Shown piece by piece: positions 19,706 to 26,933 of a stretch of 64,000 bases of DNA. This DNA is from JAIQGF01 sp051006995 (GTDB taxonomy: Bacteria; Acidobacteriota; Terriglobia; Terriglobales; Acidobacteriaceae): positions 1 to 64,000 of the forward strand of contig JBPCSQ010000008.1 in assembly GCA_051006995.1 (NCBI GenBank), written 5' to 3'. The notes under the pieces were generated by a model that was given only the letters and a program-made list of their open reading frames with translations, ran no database searches and had not been told where the DNA came from. Numbering within the stretch: position 1 is the stretch's first letter; every line of letters starts with the position of its first letter. The position numbers were made by a program, and so were the translations under genes.

Positions 19706-19747
19706 GCAGTACTGAACACCTGTGCGTCACGCCGCCAAGAACGCGTG

Positions 19748-19753
19748 TAGAAT
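19748..19753 (+). promoter_or_regulatory. -10 box of a probably leaderless transcript
   Basis: TAGAAT ends six bases before the ATG at 19760, so transcription should start at the A of the start codon. Confidence 0.55.
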
Positions 19754-19759
19754 GTCTCC

Positions 19760-20044
19760 ATGGCCTTTCGCATCCCCGCACTTTCCAACGCATTAAGAAA
19801 AGCCAAGACCCCGCCACCCGAAGATACCTTTGAGGAATCGGCTTACCTGAAGGCGCTCGGCGAGAAGCAGCGCTCCGTCACCGTCAAGCTGCTCGACGGC
19901 GAAGTCTTTCGCGGCTGGGTGGAGTATTACGACCGGAACATGGTCCGGCTGACGCGCGAAGGCGCTCCCAATCTTTTTATCTTCAAGCACGAGATCCTCT
20001 ACATCGCCGAAGACGGCGTCCAGCGCAAGACGCGCGTACCCTAA
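19760..20044 (+). CDS. Sm-like protein related to Hfq
   Basis: 94 residues. After an N-terminal extension of about 35 residues, the sequence VTVKLLDGEVFRGWVEYYDR resembles the Sm1 motif and FIFKHEILYI the Sm2 motif; Hfq has a similar (Y/F)KHA(I/V)S element. Hfq forms a ring that pairs small RNAs with mRNAs. The extension is at the opposite end from that of E. coli Hfq. A divergent Hfq is the best reading; another Sm-fold protein cannot be excluded. The mRNA is probably leaderless. Confidence 0.7.
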   Translation: MAFRIPALSNALRKAKTPPPEDTFEESAYLKALGEKQRSVTVKLLDGEVFRGWVEYYDRNMVRLTREGAPNLFIFKHEILYIAEDGVQRKTRVP

Positions 20045-20055
20045 TTCCTCGGTGC

Positions 20056-20084
20056 CCCAGACGAGCCGGTTCTGCTCGTCTGGG
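20056..20084. repeat. CCCAGACGAG palindrome
   Basis: A perfect 10-bp stem (20056-20065 with 20075-20084) and nine-base loop, without a T-run. The words TTTTGCTCGTCTGGGAA recur at 20094-20110 and at 17455-17471 inside the second glycosyltransferase gene. It may end the hfq-like transcript, but its recurrence makes a repeat more likely. Confidence 0.65.
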
Positions 20085-20139
20085 CGTCCGCGATTTTGCT
20101 CGTCTGGGAATGCGCGCCAGCTCTCGACGCCGAACGTGC

Positions 20140-20181
20140 AAGCTTGAACCTGCGGCCTGAAGCCTGTAGCCTGCAGCCTGT
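20140..20181. repeat. Array of heptamers (AGCCTGN)
   Basis: Units AAGCTTG, AACCTGC, GGCCTGA, AGCCTGT, AGCCTGC and AGCCTGT follow without gaps, ending one base before the TTG start at 20183. The inverted complement type (AGGCTGC) appears at 37344-37364 after ppdK. Confidence 0.85.
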
Positions 20182-20182
20182 C

Positions 20183-20995
20183 TTGTCTTCCACTGACCAA
20201 TTCGTTCCCGCCATGAGCGAGATCGCGCGCGAGGCCGGCGCGCTGCTCATGACCCACTTCCGCCGCCGCGTCGCCTTCGAATACAAGGGAGATGTGGATC
20301 TGGTCACCGAGGCCGACCGTCAGGCCGAAGCGCTCATCACCGACCGCATTCGCTCGCGCTGGCCGCGGCACGATCTGATCGGCGAGGAGGGCGCGCGCGT
20401 CGAGACCGGCAGCGACTATCGCTGGTACGTCGATCCTCTCGACGGCACCACCAACTTCGCGCACGGCTTCCCGATCTTCTGTGTCTCGCTGGCGGTCGCG
20501 CACCAGGGCACGCGCGTCGCGGGAGTCATCTACGACCCCACGCGCGATGAATTATTCGCGGCCGAGAAGGGAAGCGGCGCCTACCTCAACCAGCGCCGCG
20601 TGCATGTGTCGAAGACCGCGAACATGGCCGAATGCCTCTGCGCCACCGGATTCCCCAGCCACAAGCGTCACCAGAATCCGAACATCCACTTCTATCACCA
20701 GATCACGCTCAAGACGCACGGCGTGCGCCGCGCCGGTTCGGCCGCGCTCGACCTTGCCTCGGTCGCCTGCGGCCGCTTCGATGCCTTCTGGGAGTTCAAC
20801 CTGAATCCGTGGGACACGGCTGCCGGCGCGCTGCTGGTGGAAGAATCCGGCGGAAAGATCAGCGACATGAGCGGCGGCCCGTGGCGTCTCGACAGCCGCG
20901 AGACCATGGCCAGCAACGGCCTGGTGCACGCCGACTTCATCGGCGAGATGCAAAACATCCTCGCCGGCCGCGGCCTGGAACCATTACCCCGCTAA
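20183..20995 (+). CDS. Inositol monophosphatase family protein
   Basis: 270 residues from the TTG at 20183, with all metal-binding motifs of Mg2+-dependent, Li+-sensitive phosphatases: IGEEG, DPLDGTTNFAHG, and WDTAAGALLVEESGG near the C-terminus. It hydrolyses inositol-1-phosphate or related sugar phosphates in the cytoplasm. The TTG start gives a first helix of normal length; the only ATG (20213) would cut it short, and further upstream the frame only reads heptamer DNA. Confidence 0.9.
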   Translation: MSSTDQFVPAMSEIAREAGALLMTHFRRRVAFEYKGDVDLVTEADRQAEALITDRIRSRWPRHDLIGEEGARVETGSDYRWYVDPLDGTTNFAHGFPIFCVSLAVAHQGTRVAGVIYDPTRDELFAAEKGSGAYLNQRRVHVSKTANMAECLCATGFPSHKRHQNPNIHFYHQITLKTHGVRRAGSAALDLASVACGRFDAFWEFNLNPWDTAAGALLVEESGGKISDMSGGPWRLDSRETMASNGLVHADFIGEMQNILAGRGLEPLPR

Positions 20996-21025
20996 CCTCA
21001 GAGCTGTCTGGGTCTGACCTAAGTC

Positions 21026-22321
21026 CTATTTCCCTCCCGCCGCCGCCGACTTCGACAACAATCCTTTCTTCGCGATGTCGTACGCCAGTCCCAGGCACGG
21101 ATCCCGCTTCTCGCGAAGATCGTTGCCGGTGGGCAGGCACATCCTGTCCGGCTTCACGCCGCGTTTTTCCAGTTCCTCTCCTTCGGGAAACACCACGCGG
21201 CCGACGCCAATTTGCACGCCATACAACATGGATCTGCCCATCCCGACCAGGTGGTCGTAAAACAGCGAAGCGGTAACCCGCCCCGAGCTGGTGTCGCCGA
21301 CCACGACGGCCCGTCCGGTAAGCTGGAAATGGCGCGCAAACATTTCACTGGCGCTGGCCGTGTGGCTGTCCACCAGGATCACCATGGGCCCCTCAATCCT
21401 GGGATTCAGAGGCCGAACCTTCACCGGCTCACTCTTATTACGGCGCACGATGTTCGCCATCACCGCCGGCGAAGATTCGAAGTGCCCGGCAAAATCTACT
21501 AGCGAGTCCAGCCGCCCGCCCCCATTTCCTCGCAGGTCAATGATGGTTGCGGCGGCCTTGTCCAGCTTGCGAGCCGCCGTGTCAATGTCTTCCGGATCAT
21601 AGGAGAACGTCGGTAGCTTGAGATAGCCGATCCCCTCGTTGTTGACGCCGTACAGGTAACGATTCTCCTTGCCATCGGCTTCGATCTCGCGGATTAGGTC
21701 CCAGATGTCGAAGTCCTTGATGACCGTGTGACCTTCTTTCACGACGGCTATTACGTCCACCATCTGCTCGGGGCCGTCGCCGCGCTGGTAGGCGATCCGC
21801 CATGCCGGCTGGGGACGCAGCGCTCGAAAATCCAGCATCATCAGGTCGAAAGTCGCGCGCTGCGCGTTGAACCCGTTGATGGCGATGATGCGGTCTCCCG
21901 GCAGCAGCCCCGCCTTCTGAGCAGCGCTGTCGGGCTTTACCTTGTGGATGAAAATGTCTTCGCCGACCGCCCGGGCTTCAAAGCCGAATTGCAGCCGATT
22001 CAGCCGCCCAGGCGGCAGGAACTTGGTGTGTGAATCGCCCAGTTTGTTCACCAGGATGAAGATGGCCGTCACCATCTCGCTGGCGCTGTTCGCCTGCTCG
22101 ATCTTGGCGCGCGCATCGGCCGTCAGTTGCTTCCAGTTCAGCCCGTGCAGTTCGGGATCGTAGAAATGCTTTTGGATGTCATCGGAAACATTATTCAGGA
22201 TGATCTTCATGTCTTCGCGGTAGTAGCTCGCCTTTTGTACCTGCGCCGGCGCCATCGTTCCGCAAAGCAACAGCGCAAACACGAATCCTATGAGGACCGT
22301 TCTGGAGAAACTATTTTTCAT
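21026..22321 (-). CDS. S41-family periplasmic serine protease with PDZ domain
   Basis: 431 residues. A signal peptide (VLIGFVFALLLCG) is followed by an N-terminal helical region, a PDZ domain around residues 105-185 (LPGDRIIAINGF) and the S41 peptidase core. The catalytic serine is in DSHTASASEMFARHF near residue 322, and IIDLRGNGGG is the conserved strand before it. Such C-terminal-processing or Tricorn-like proteases cut exported proteins. It stands alone on the minus strand, convergent with the phosphatase gene. Confidence 0.88.
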   Translation of the reverse strand: MKNSFSRTVLIGFVFALLLCGTMAPAQVQKASYYREDMKIILNNVSDDIQKHFYDPELHGLNWKQLTADARAKIEQANSASEMVTAIFILVNKLGDSHTKFLPPGRLNRLQFGFEARAVGEDIFIHKVKPDSAAQKAGLLPGDRIIAINGFNAQRATFDLMMLDFRALRPQPAWRIAYQRGDGPEQMVDVIAVVKEGHTVIKDFDIWDLIREIEADGKENRYLYGVNNEGIGYLKLPTFSYDPEDIDTAARKLDKAAATIIDLRGNGGGRLDSLVDFAGHFESSPAVMANIVRRNKSEPVKVRPLNPRIEGPMVILVDSHTASASEMFARHFQLTGRAVVVGDTSSGRVTASLFYDHLVGMGRSMLYGVQIGVGRVVFPEGEELEKRGVKPDRMCLPTGNDLREKRDPCLGLAYDIAKKGLLSKSAAAGGK

Positions 22322-22499
22322 CGAGGCCTCCTGGAGAAGCGCGATCAGGCAACAGCGCTGCCTGCTAAAAGAGGGGCCGGGGGGGAGAAGCTGTCGTGTA
22401 TCACACTTTCCCAGCGAAATTCTGTGATAAGTGCTGATTTCTAGTGGAAGCCCACGAGTGACCTTTGAACCGGATTGACGCTTGCCCCGCCGTGGAAGC

Positions 22500-22517
22500 C
22501 CACGGCTTCAGCCGTGG
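22500..22517. repeat. REP-like palindrome (CCACGGC-TTCA-GCCGTGG)
   Basis: A 7-bp stem with TTCA loop, part of the REP field that surrounds the RAYT gene. A truncated relative (GTGGAAGCCCACGAG) lies at 22444-22458. Confidence 0.75.
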
Positions 22518-22556
22518 ATCCTCCCGCCGACGAGGCGCGAAGCGCCGAAGCCTGCA

Positions 22557-23153
22557 TCAGCGGGCGAAAGAATCAGCGACTTTTTCCTTGAGCAGGGCAA
22601 TCACCGCCGGCCACAGGTCCGCCGCCGCGTGGATCGTGAGACCTTGTGTCTTGACTCCGAGCAAGTGCCAAGCCTCGGCGTAGCGGCGGTAACGGTTCGC
22701 GCCGGGATAATCGCGCGCGGGGAGGCATAGCGTGGCCGTGGTTAAATCAGTGACGGGAATTATGTACCAGACGTCGTCTGGAATGACGTAGGCTGCAATA
22801 AAATCGGCCTGCGCGGTGGTGTAGCGGTTCTTGTGAAGCTTCCAAGAATGACGGTCGAGCTTGGGATTTCCCGATGACGTGCCGCGCTCGTAAGCGATCC
22901 AGGAGCAAGTGCAGGAGTAGTACGCACGGTGCTTTTGTGCTGTGGACTTCACCTGAACGCGGTGCAACTTACCGTCGCTTTCGACGATCACGTCGAAGCG
23001 CGCGCTGTCCCCATGCGGCCGCGCGACTTTCAGCCCCATCCGCGCCGCCTCCGCCATGAACAACAGCTCCACCCACTCGCCCCGTTCCTTCTGGTCGGAG
23101 GGATAGGCTTTTTTCAGATTCCTTTTTGCCTGCGTTTGTCGTGAAGTTCTCAT
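22557..23153 (-). CDS. PD-(D/E)XK endonuclease-like protein
   Basis: 198 residues. The segment around residues 51-71, ARFDVIVESDGKLHRVQVKS, matches the D...(Q)VK core of the PD-(D/E)XK_5 group, named after a group I intron endonuclease, which cuts DNA at specific sites. The Gln in place of Glu/Asp in the xxK motif is normal in this group. The remainder, with WYIIPV and conserved Arg/Lys, is compatible with DNA contact. No intron is visible here, so it may act as a free-standing nuclease. It lies between REP palindromes next to a transposase gene. Confidence 0.7.
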   Translation of the reverse strand: MRTSRQTQAKRNLKKAYPSDQKERGEWVELLFMAEAARMGLKVARPHGDSARFDVIVESDGKLHRVQVKSTAQKHRAYYSCTCSWIAYERGTSSGNPKLDRHSWKLHKNRYTTAQADFIAAYVIPDDVWYIIPVTDLTTATLCLPARDYPGANRYRRYAEAWHLLGVKTQGLTIHAAADLWPAVIALLKEKVADSFAR

Positions 23154-23175
23154 GAGAGGGAAGTCGCGGCTTTAA

Positions 23176-23202
23176 CGGGAAGGGCACGGCTTCAGCCGTG
23201 CC
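23176..23202. repeat. REP palindrome, left flank of RAYT gene
   Basis: GGGAAG is followed by an 8-bp stem GGCACGGC with loop TTCA (23183-23202). It is the mirror partner of the copy at 23733-23758. Confidence 0.85.
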
Positions 23203-23719
23203 GTACCGGCTCCATCTGGATTTCGGCTTTAGCCGCTGAGGGATAAGGATCGACTTCGTAGGCGCCGTTTGCGGACGAATATTTGTATTGCTCTGCGCGC
23301 TCGACCAGTTCACGCCGCACAGGGTTGTTGTGAACATAGTTGCGGTGGATCAAGTAGTCGCTTTCATCGCGGATACGGTGATCAGTGAAGCCGCGCGCCC
23401 AGACCTCCGATTGTGAGCCGAGCAGTCGCGACACTCGAAATGAAAATCCGCCCTTGATGAACTGCATCGCGCGTTCCAGGCTCTCGGCCGGGGTCAGGAT
23501 CAGGTGCACGTGATTGGGCATTACGACAAACGCGTGCAGCGCAAAGCGTTCTTGCGACCGGTATTCGTAAAGCGTGTTGATGAACAACTCGGCAACGGCG
23601 TCACGCTGCAGGGTGTTTCTTCCGCCCTGAGTGGATGTGCTGACGAAGTACATGCCGGGCGGCGAAATGCGTCGCGTCGGTTTCAAAGTTGGACCTCGGC
23701 GGCTAAAGCCGCACATCAT
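23192..23719 (-). CDS. REP-associated tyrosine transposase (RAYT, Y1/HUH family)
   Basis: About 175 residues from the ATG at 23719. The HUH metal motif lies in VVMPNHVHLIL and a candidate catalytic Tyr in HRNYVHNNPVR, as in TnpA_REP proteins that nick single-stranded REP hairpins. The frame stays open upstream for another 78 codons, but that part only translates REP DNA and is unlikely to be used. The C-terminus also reads into REP sequence, taking its last residues from the palindromes at 23183-23235. It is flanked by REPs in opposite orientation, the typical REPtron arrangement. Confidence 0.88.
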   Translation of the reverse strand: MMCGFSRRGPTLKPTRRISPPGMYFVSTSTQGGRNTLQRDAVAELFINTLYEYRSQERFALHAFVVMPNHVHLILTPAESLERAMQFIKGGFSFRVSRLLGSQSEVWARGFTDHRIRDESDYLIHRNYVHNNPVRRELVERAEQYKYSSANGAYEVDPYPSAAKAEIQMEPVRHG

Positions 23720-23758
23720 AACCCCGCCCAATGGCACGGCTGAAGCCGTGCCCTTCCC
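23699..23758. repeat. REP palindromes, right flank of RAYT gene
   Basis: A GCGGC-TAAA-GCCGC hairpin near 23699-23713 overlaps the transposase start. GGCACGGC-TGAA-GCCGTGCC at 23733-23752 is followed by CTTCCC. This copy is inverted relative to that at 23176-23202. Confidence 0.85.
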
Positions 23759-23819
23759 AAATCTTCCATAACCGTCCGTTTTTGGGAAATGCCGTTTGAA
23801 CCACCCGGCGAGTTCATAG

Positions 23820-23839
23820 CCCGGCACGTGAGTGCCGGG
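23820..23839. repeat. REP-like palindrome (CCCGGCAC-GTGA-GTGCCGGG)
   Basis: A perfect 8-bp stem preceded by ATAG. It is a separate family from the GGCACGGC palindromes but resembles the GTAG-hairpin layout of the copy after lon. Confidence 0.8.
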
Positions 23840-23883
23840 AAAGCTGACAACGTGATTTCTGAGTCCCGTAGGGATGCCACGAC

Positions 23884-23990
23884 GGGAAGGGCACGGTTTT
23901 ACCCGTGCCACAGGAACGAACAACCGGGAAGGGCACGGCTTTAGCCGTGCCAAACGGACGCAGGTTTCGACCGGCTTTAGCCGCCGAGGG
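23884..23990. repeat. Cluster of three REP palindromes
   Basis: GGGAAGGGCACGG with CCGTGCC (23884-23909), GGGAAGGGCACGGC-TTTA-GCCGTGCC (23926-23951), and CCGGC-TTTA-GCCG (23971-23983). All point the same way as the copy at 23176. Confidence 0.8.
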
Positions 23991-24079
23991 AAACTGCCTT
24001 GGAGCAGCTTCCGTCATTACCTGACGGGAGTTCACGGGATCGTGGAGATCGAATCGGAATGGACGGCGCGAGAACGGGA

Positions 24080-24185
24080 GGGTGCCCCGGTCCGCCCCGA
24101 TGTTGGGCGGGCCGGGGGGGCGGCCTGTTGTAACGAAGAAGTCAACTACCCCGGCCTAGCCAACACCCGGCTAACCGGGGCACCC
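24080..24185. repeat. Head-to-head pair of family A palindromes (BIME-like)
   Basis: One copy starts GGGTGCCCCGGTCCGCCCC at 24080-24120; the other is its inverted relative at 24149-24185, ending CGGGGCACCC, with 28 bases between. The first copy is almost identical to the one translated inside glyS at 32834-32873. Confidence 0.85.
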
Positions 24186-24326
24186 GGCGCACGTGTCAAC
24201 GCGAACTGTGTTCTGAAATCGTAACGGCAACTCGAAACCTGTCACGACCGCACTCTTTTCAGGACTACAATGCTGATCTTCTTCCCCAGAACTGGTTGAC
24301 TGTCGCATCAGCAGACGGGAGTGTGC

Positions 24327-25258
24327 ATGAGTGCCACAGACCTAGAGATCGCATTTGAGGGCGAAGAGGTTGATTCCGGCAAGATTGATGCAGGAGTGCT
24401 CGGAAATGCGCTGGCAGGATACAGCGAAGTGTTCCGACGGGCTAACGAACTGGCGAATGGCGAAGCTAGCACGGCCGTCGTGCTAGTCGAAGCGGACTTC
24501 AAGCGGGCTTCGTTCGATGTCAACCTCCAACTCGTTCAAGCTCTCATCGACAACGCGAAGGCGCTGATAACTGCACATCCCTCCTTAGTGCTGCCGAGTT
24601 GGCCGCTGCACTCGGCCTTTTGGGCTGGAAAAACAGAGAATCCCTTGTCAGCGTTTTGAAATGGCTGAAGGGAAAAAAGCCAGAGCACATAACACAGATC
24701 GGCAATGCTTTTGAACTTGTGCTCTTTGGTCAGAAGAAGGTTATTTCTCAAACGGTCAACATCTTCATGAACGATCCGCCTCTTCGTCAGGCGCTTGCTC
24801 GGACGGTCGCGCCTTTGCGACAACCAGGTATAGACCGGCTTCACGTCCGCCCGAGGAACGCAGAGCTCAACGTGGAACCAACGACCATAGAGAAGGATGA
24901 TGCCAAATATCTTGAGGCAGATCCGTTGCAGTTGGCACCACAAGAAGTCCCGGACGAAGGGACGCGTGAAGCTACGCTCATCATCACGAAGTTGTCGTTC
25001 ATAGAAGGGCAAAAGTGGGCGTTTCTGGAGCGAGGCGCTACGGTTGTCGCAGAAATCGACGATGACGAGTTTTGGAAAAGTGTGCACGAAGGTAAATATC
25101 GCTTTGCTGAGGGCGATCAACTCAGTGTGCGTTTGTACTGGCGCGTCATTCACAACAAAGGAAAGCCAAAGGCAGAGAACACAATCACTAAGGTCTATCA
25201 AATCGTCCCTCGCAGGACACAAATGCGGCTGGATGGAGCAACAGATGACGCAATCTGA
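24327..25258 (+). pseudogene. Frameshifted gene of unknown function
   Basis: Two overlapping frames belong to one protein. The first begins at ATG 24327 (GGGAG five bases upstream) with SATDLEIAFEGEEVDSGK and runs to about 24585. The second continues with SAAELAAALGLLGWKNRES from 24587 to the stop at 25258. One missing base near 24585 explains the break; restoring it gives about 310 residues in one frame. I do not recognise the family; the C-terminal part is basic and beta-rich with no membrane segment. Base composition is less GC-rich than in neighbours. A sequencing error is the alternative to a genuine mutation. Confidence 0.7.
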
Positions 25259-25344
25259 ACTTGCGACTAAGACTGAGCAGCTTCAACTTACTCCTTGAAC
25301 CTGGTGCCTGCCTTTGAGACTATTCCGAATCGAGGCGGTTTGAG

Positions 25345-26787
25345 ATGAACCTTACGGAAAGGCTGTTCAACGGCCTCATCAGTATTCTGGAAGCGGCGTG
25401 GCGCGCGCTTGTTAAACAACTCAGGTTTTTCGCTCTACCGACAAGATACTTCAAGCTATGGTACGCGGCGTACTTTGCTTGGAACCTGGTATTTGGCCGG
25501 AGCGCTGGGGCATGGAATCGCGTAATCATTCCTCTTATGGCGCTGGTTGCGGCGGCAGTCGTCACCGACATGGTTGACGATGCTTGGTCCGACAAGCCAG
25601 CGCGAGCCAAGAAGCTCAACGTTGCGTTTGTCGTTCTGGGAGCGTTGTTCGCCCTTCAGCAGACATTTCCGCTGGCAACTGACGAAATAGCAGATTGGTT
25701 TCGCGAGGAAGATGCAATTGTTGCCAAGATGATCAGATCCTCCATTGGAGAGAGGAAGATAAAAGATGAAATCGATGACACGACGAAGCGACTACAGCAA
25801 GTAAAAGAACAAAAGAACCGAATAGTCGCTGAGCGAATTCTGAAACAGCTGGAAGAGGTGAACGAAAGTATAAAGCGAGAGGGTGAAACGAGGCAGCTGA
25901 AGGAACGCTGGAAGCAGCTGGAGGAGGAAGCTAACACAGTATTGTCGCAGCAGCCGATTTCGCAGGTACAGCCACAAGCAAGTCCACAAACCCATGCACC
26001 AGCCATTGCGAGCGGATCACCGCCAGCGAGTCCTTCACCCGCCATCCCATCCGTTACCAACGACGTGCAGGCATCAACGAAGCGTGCGGAACGAGAAAGT
26101 TCCCGCTCAGCAGAACCCGAAACACCTGCTTCGGAAAAAGTTCGTGTTTCAGACGAGCCTCGGCTCGTCAGGAGTACGTCGACCAATGTCATCAGAGATT
26201 TTAGTTCTCCGCCACCGGCGGACTGGAAACGCTACGCTGACACCGCACCGAGCGATGCACGACCGGAACCAAAGATCACGGTGCTGGATACGCTGGTGTC
26301 AGTAGACGGGGGTTTCGCAAGTGTTTCTGCCGACGAGTACACAACGTCACTGTCTGCCCATCTTAGGTCCAAGGGCTATCGCACAATCATCGCGCCAAAT
26401 AGACGTCTGCCACTCGAAGAGTATCTAAGAGCCAGGAAGTCCGGCTACGCGACGGACGACGCGACGTATGTTGCGCAGCTTACAGTCGAGCTTGTAAGGC
26501 AGAACGCAAAACCGTCGGCTGGCAGTATCGTCGGCAACTTACTCAATCCCAATTCTCAGTATGTAACAGTAGCGATTTCCGCGGTGGCTACGATCAACAT
26601 CGTCGATGCGAGCAGCGGCACGGTACTAGCACAATCTCAGGACGATTACCCTGCCAAGCAGACGCTCTCGCAGCAGGCAGCTTACCGCGCGCTCGAGCCG
26701 ACCTCCGAGTTGAGTCGTAAGGCTACTCGTGGCGCAATTGCTAAAGCGTTGGCGAAGTTGACGATCGAGAATCCACCTGCGAAGTGA
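25345..26787 (+). CDS. Hypothetical membrane protein with coiled coil and C-terminal beta domain
   Basis: 480 residues, family not recognised. Two hydrophobic segments lie around residues 60-77 and 92-110; a long charged coiled coil follows at about 135-205. A Pro/Ser/Ala-rich linker runs to about 310, and a C-terminal domain (about 320-475) ends with a segment around NIVDASSGTVLAQSQ. That last pattern faintly recalls CsgG/LpoB-type periplasmic domains, but I would not assign it. Codon use and lower GC match the broken gene upstream and not the core genes, suggesting joint acquisition. Confidence 0.6.
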   Translation: MNLTERLFNGLISILEAAWRALVKQLRFFALPTRYFKLWYAAYFAWNLVFGRSAGAWNRVIIPLMALVAAAVVTDMVDDAWSDKPARAKKLNVAFVVLGALFALQQTFPLATDEIADWFREEDAIVAKMIRSSIGERKIKDEIDDTTKRLQQVKEQKNRIVAERILKQLEEVNESIKREGETRQLKERWKQLEEEANTVLSQQPISQVQPQASPQTHAPAIASGSPPASPSPAIPSVTNDVQASTKRAERESSRSAEPETPASEKVRVSDEPRLVRSTSTNVIRDFSSPPPADWKRYADTAPSDARPEPKITVLDTLVSVDGGFASVSADEYTTSLSAHLRSKGYRTIIAPNRRLPLEEYLRARKSGYATDDATYVAQLTVELVRQNAKPSAGSIVGNLLNPNSQYVTVAISAVATINIVDASSGTVLAQSQDDYPAKQTLSQQAAYRALEPTSELSRKATRGAIAKALAKLTIENPPAK

Positions 26788-26933
26788 TTCACTTATTTCC
26801 GCCGGCGTGTAAACTGCCCATTTGTTCCGCGCGCAAGTATCACAGCACCGGAACTGCCCACCGGAAACTCCCGCCGCGGTCCGGCATCGTAGAATAGGAG
26901 GTTGGCCCAACGGCCACTCGCGAGGCTAGCGTC

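Noticed and set aside
23720..23953. Upstream extension of the RAYT frame
   Set aside because: The added residues are a translation of REP palindromes (repeated KPCPSR-like words) and have no counterpart in the HUH transposase fold.
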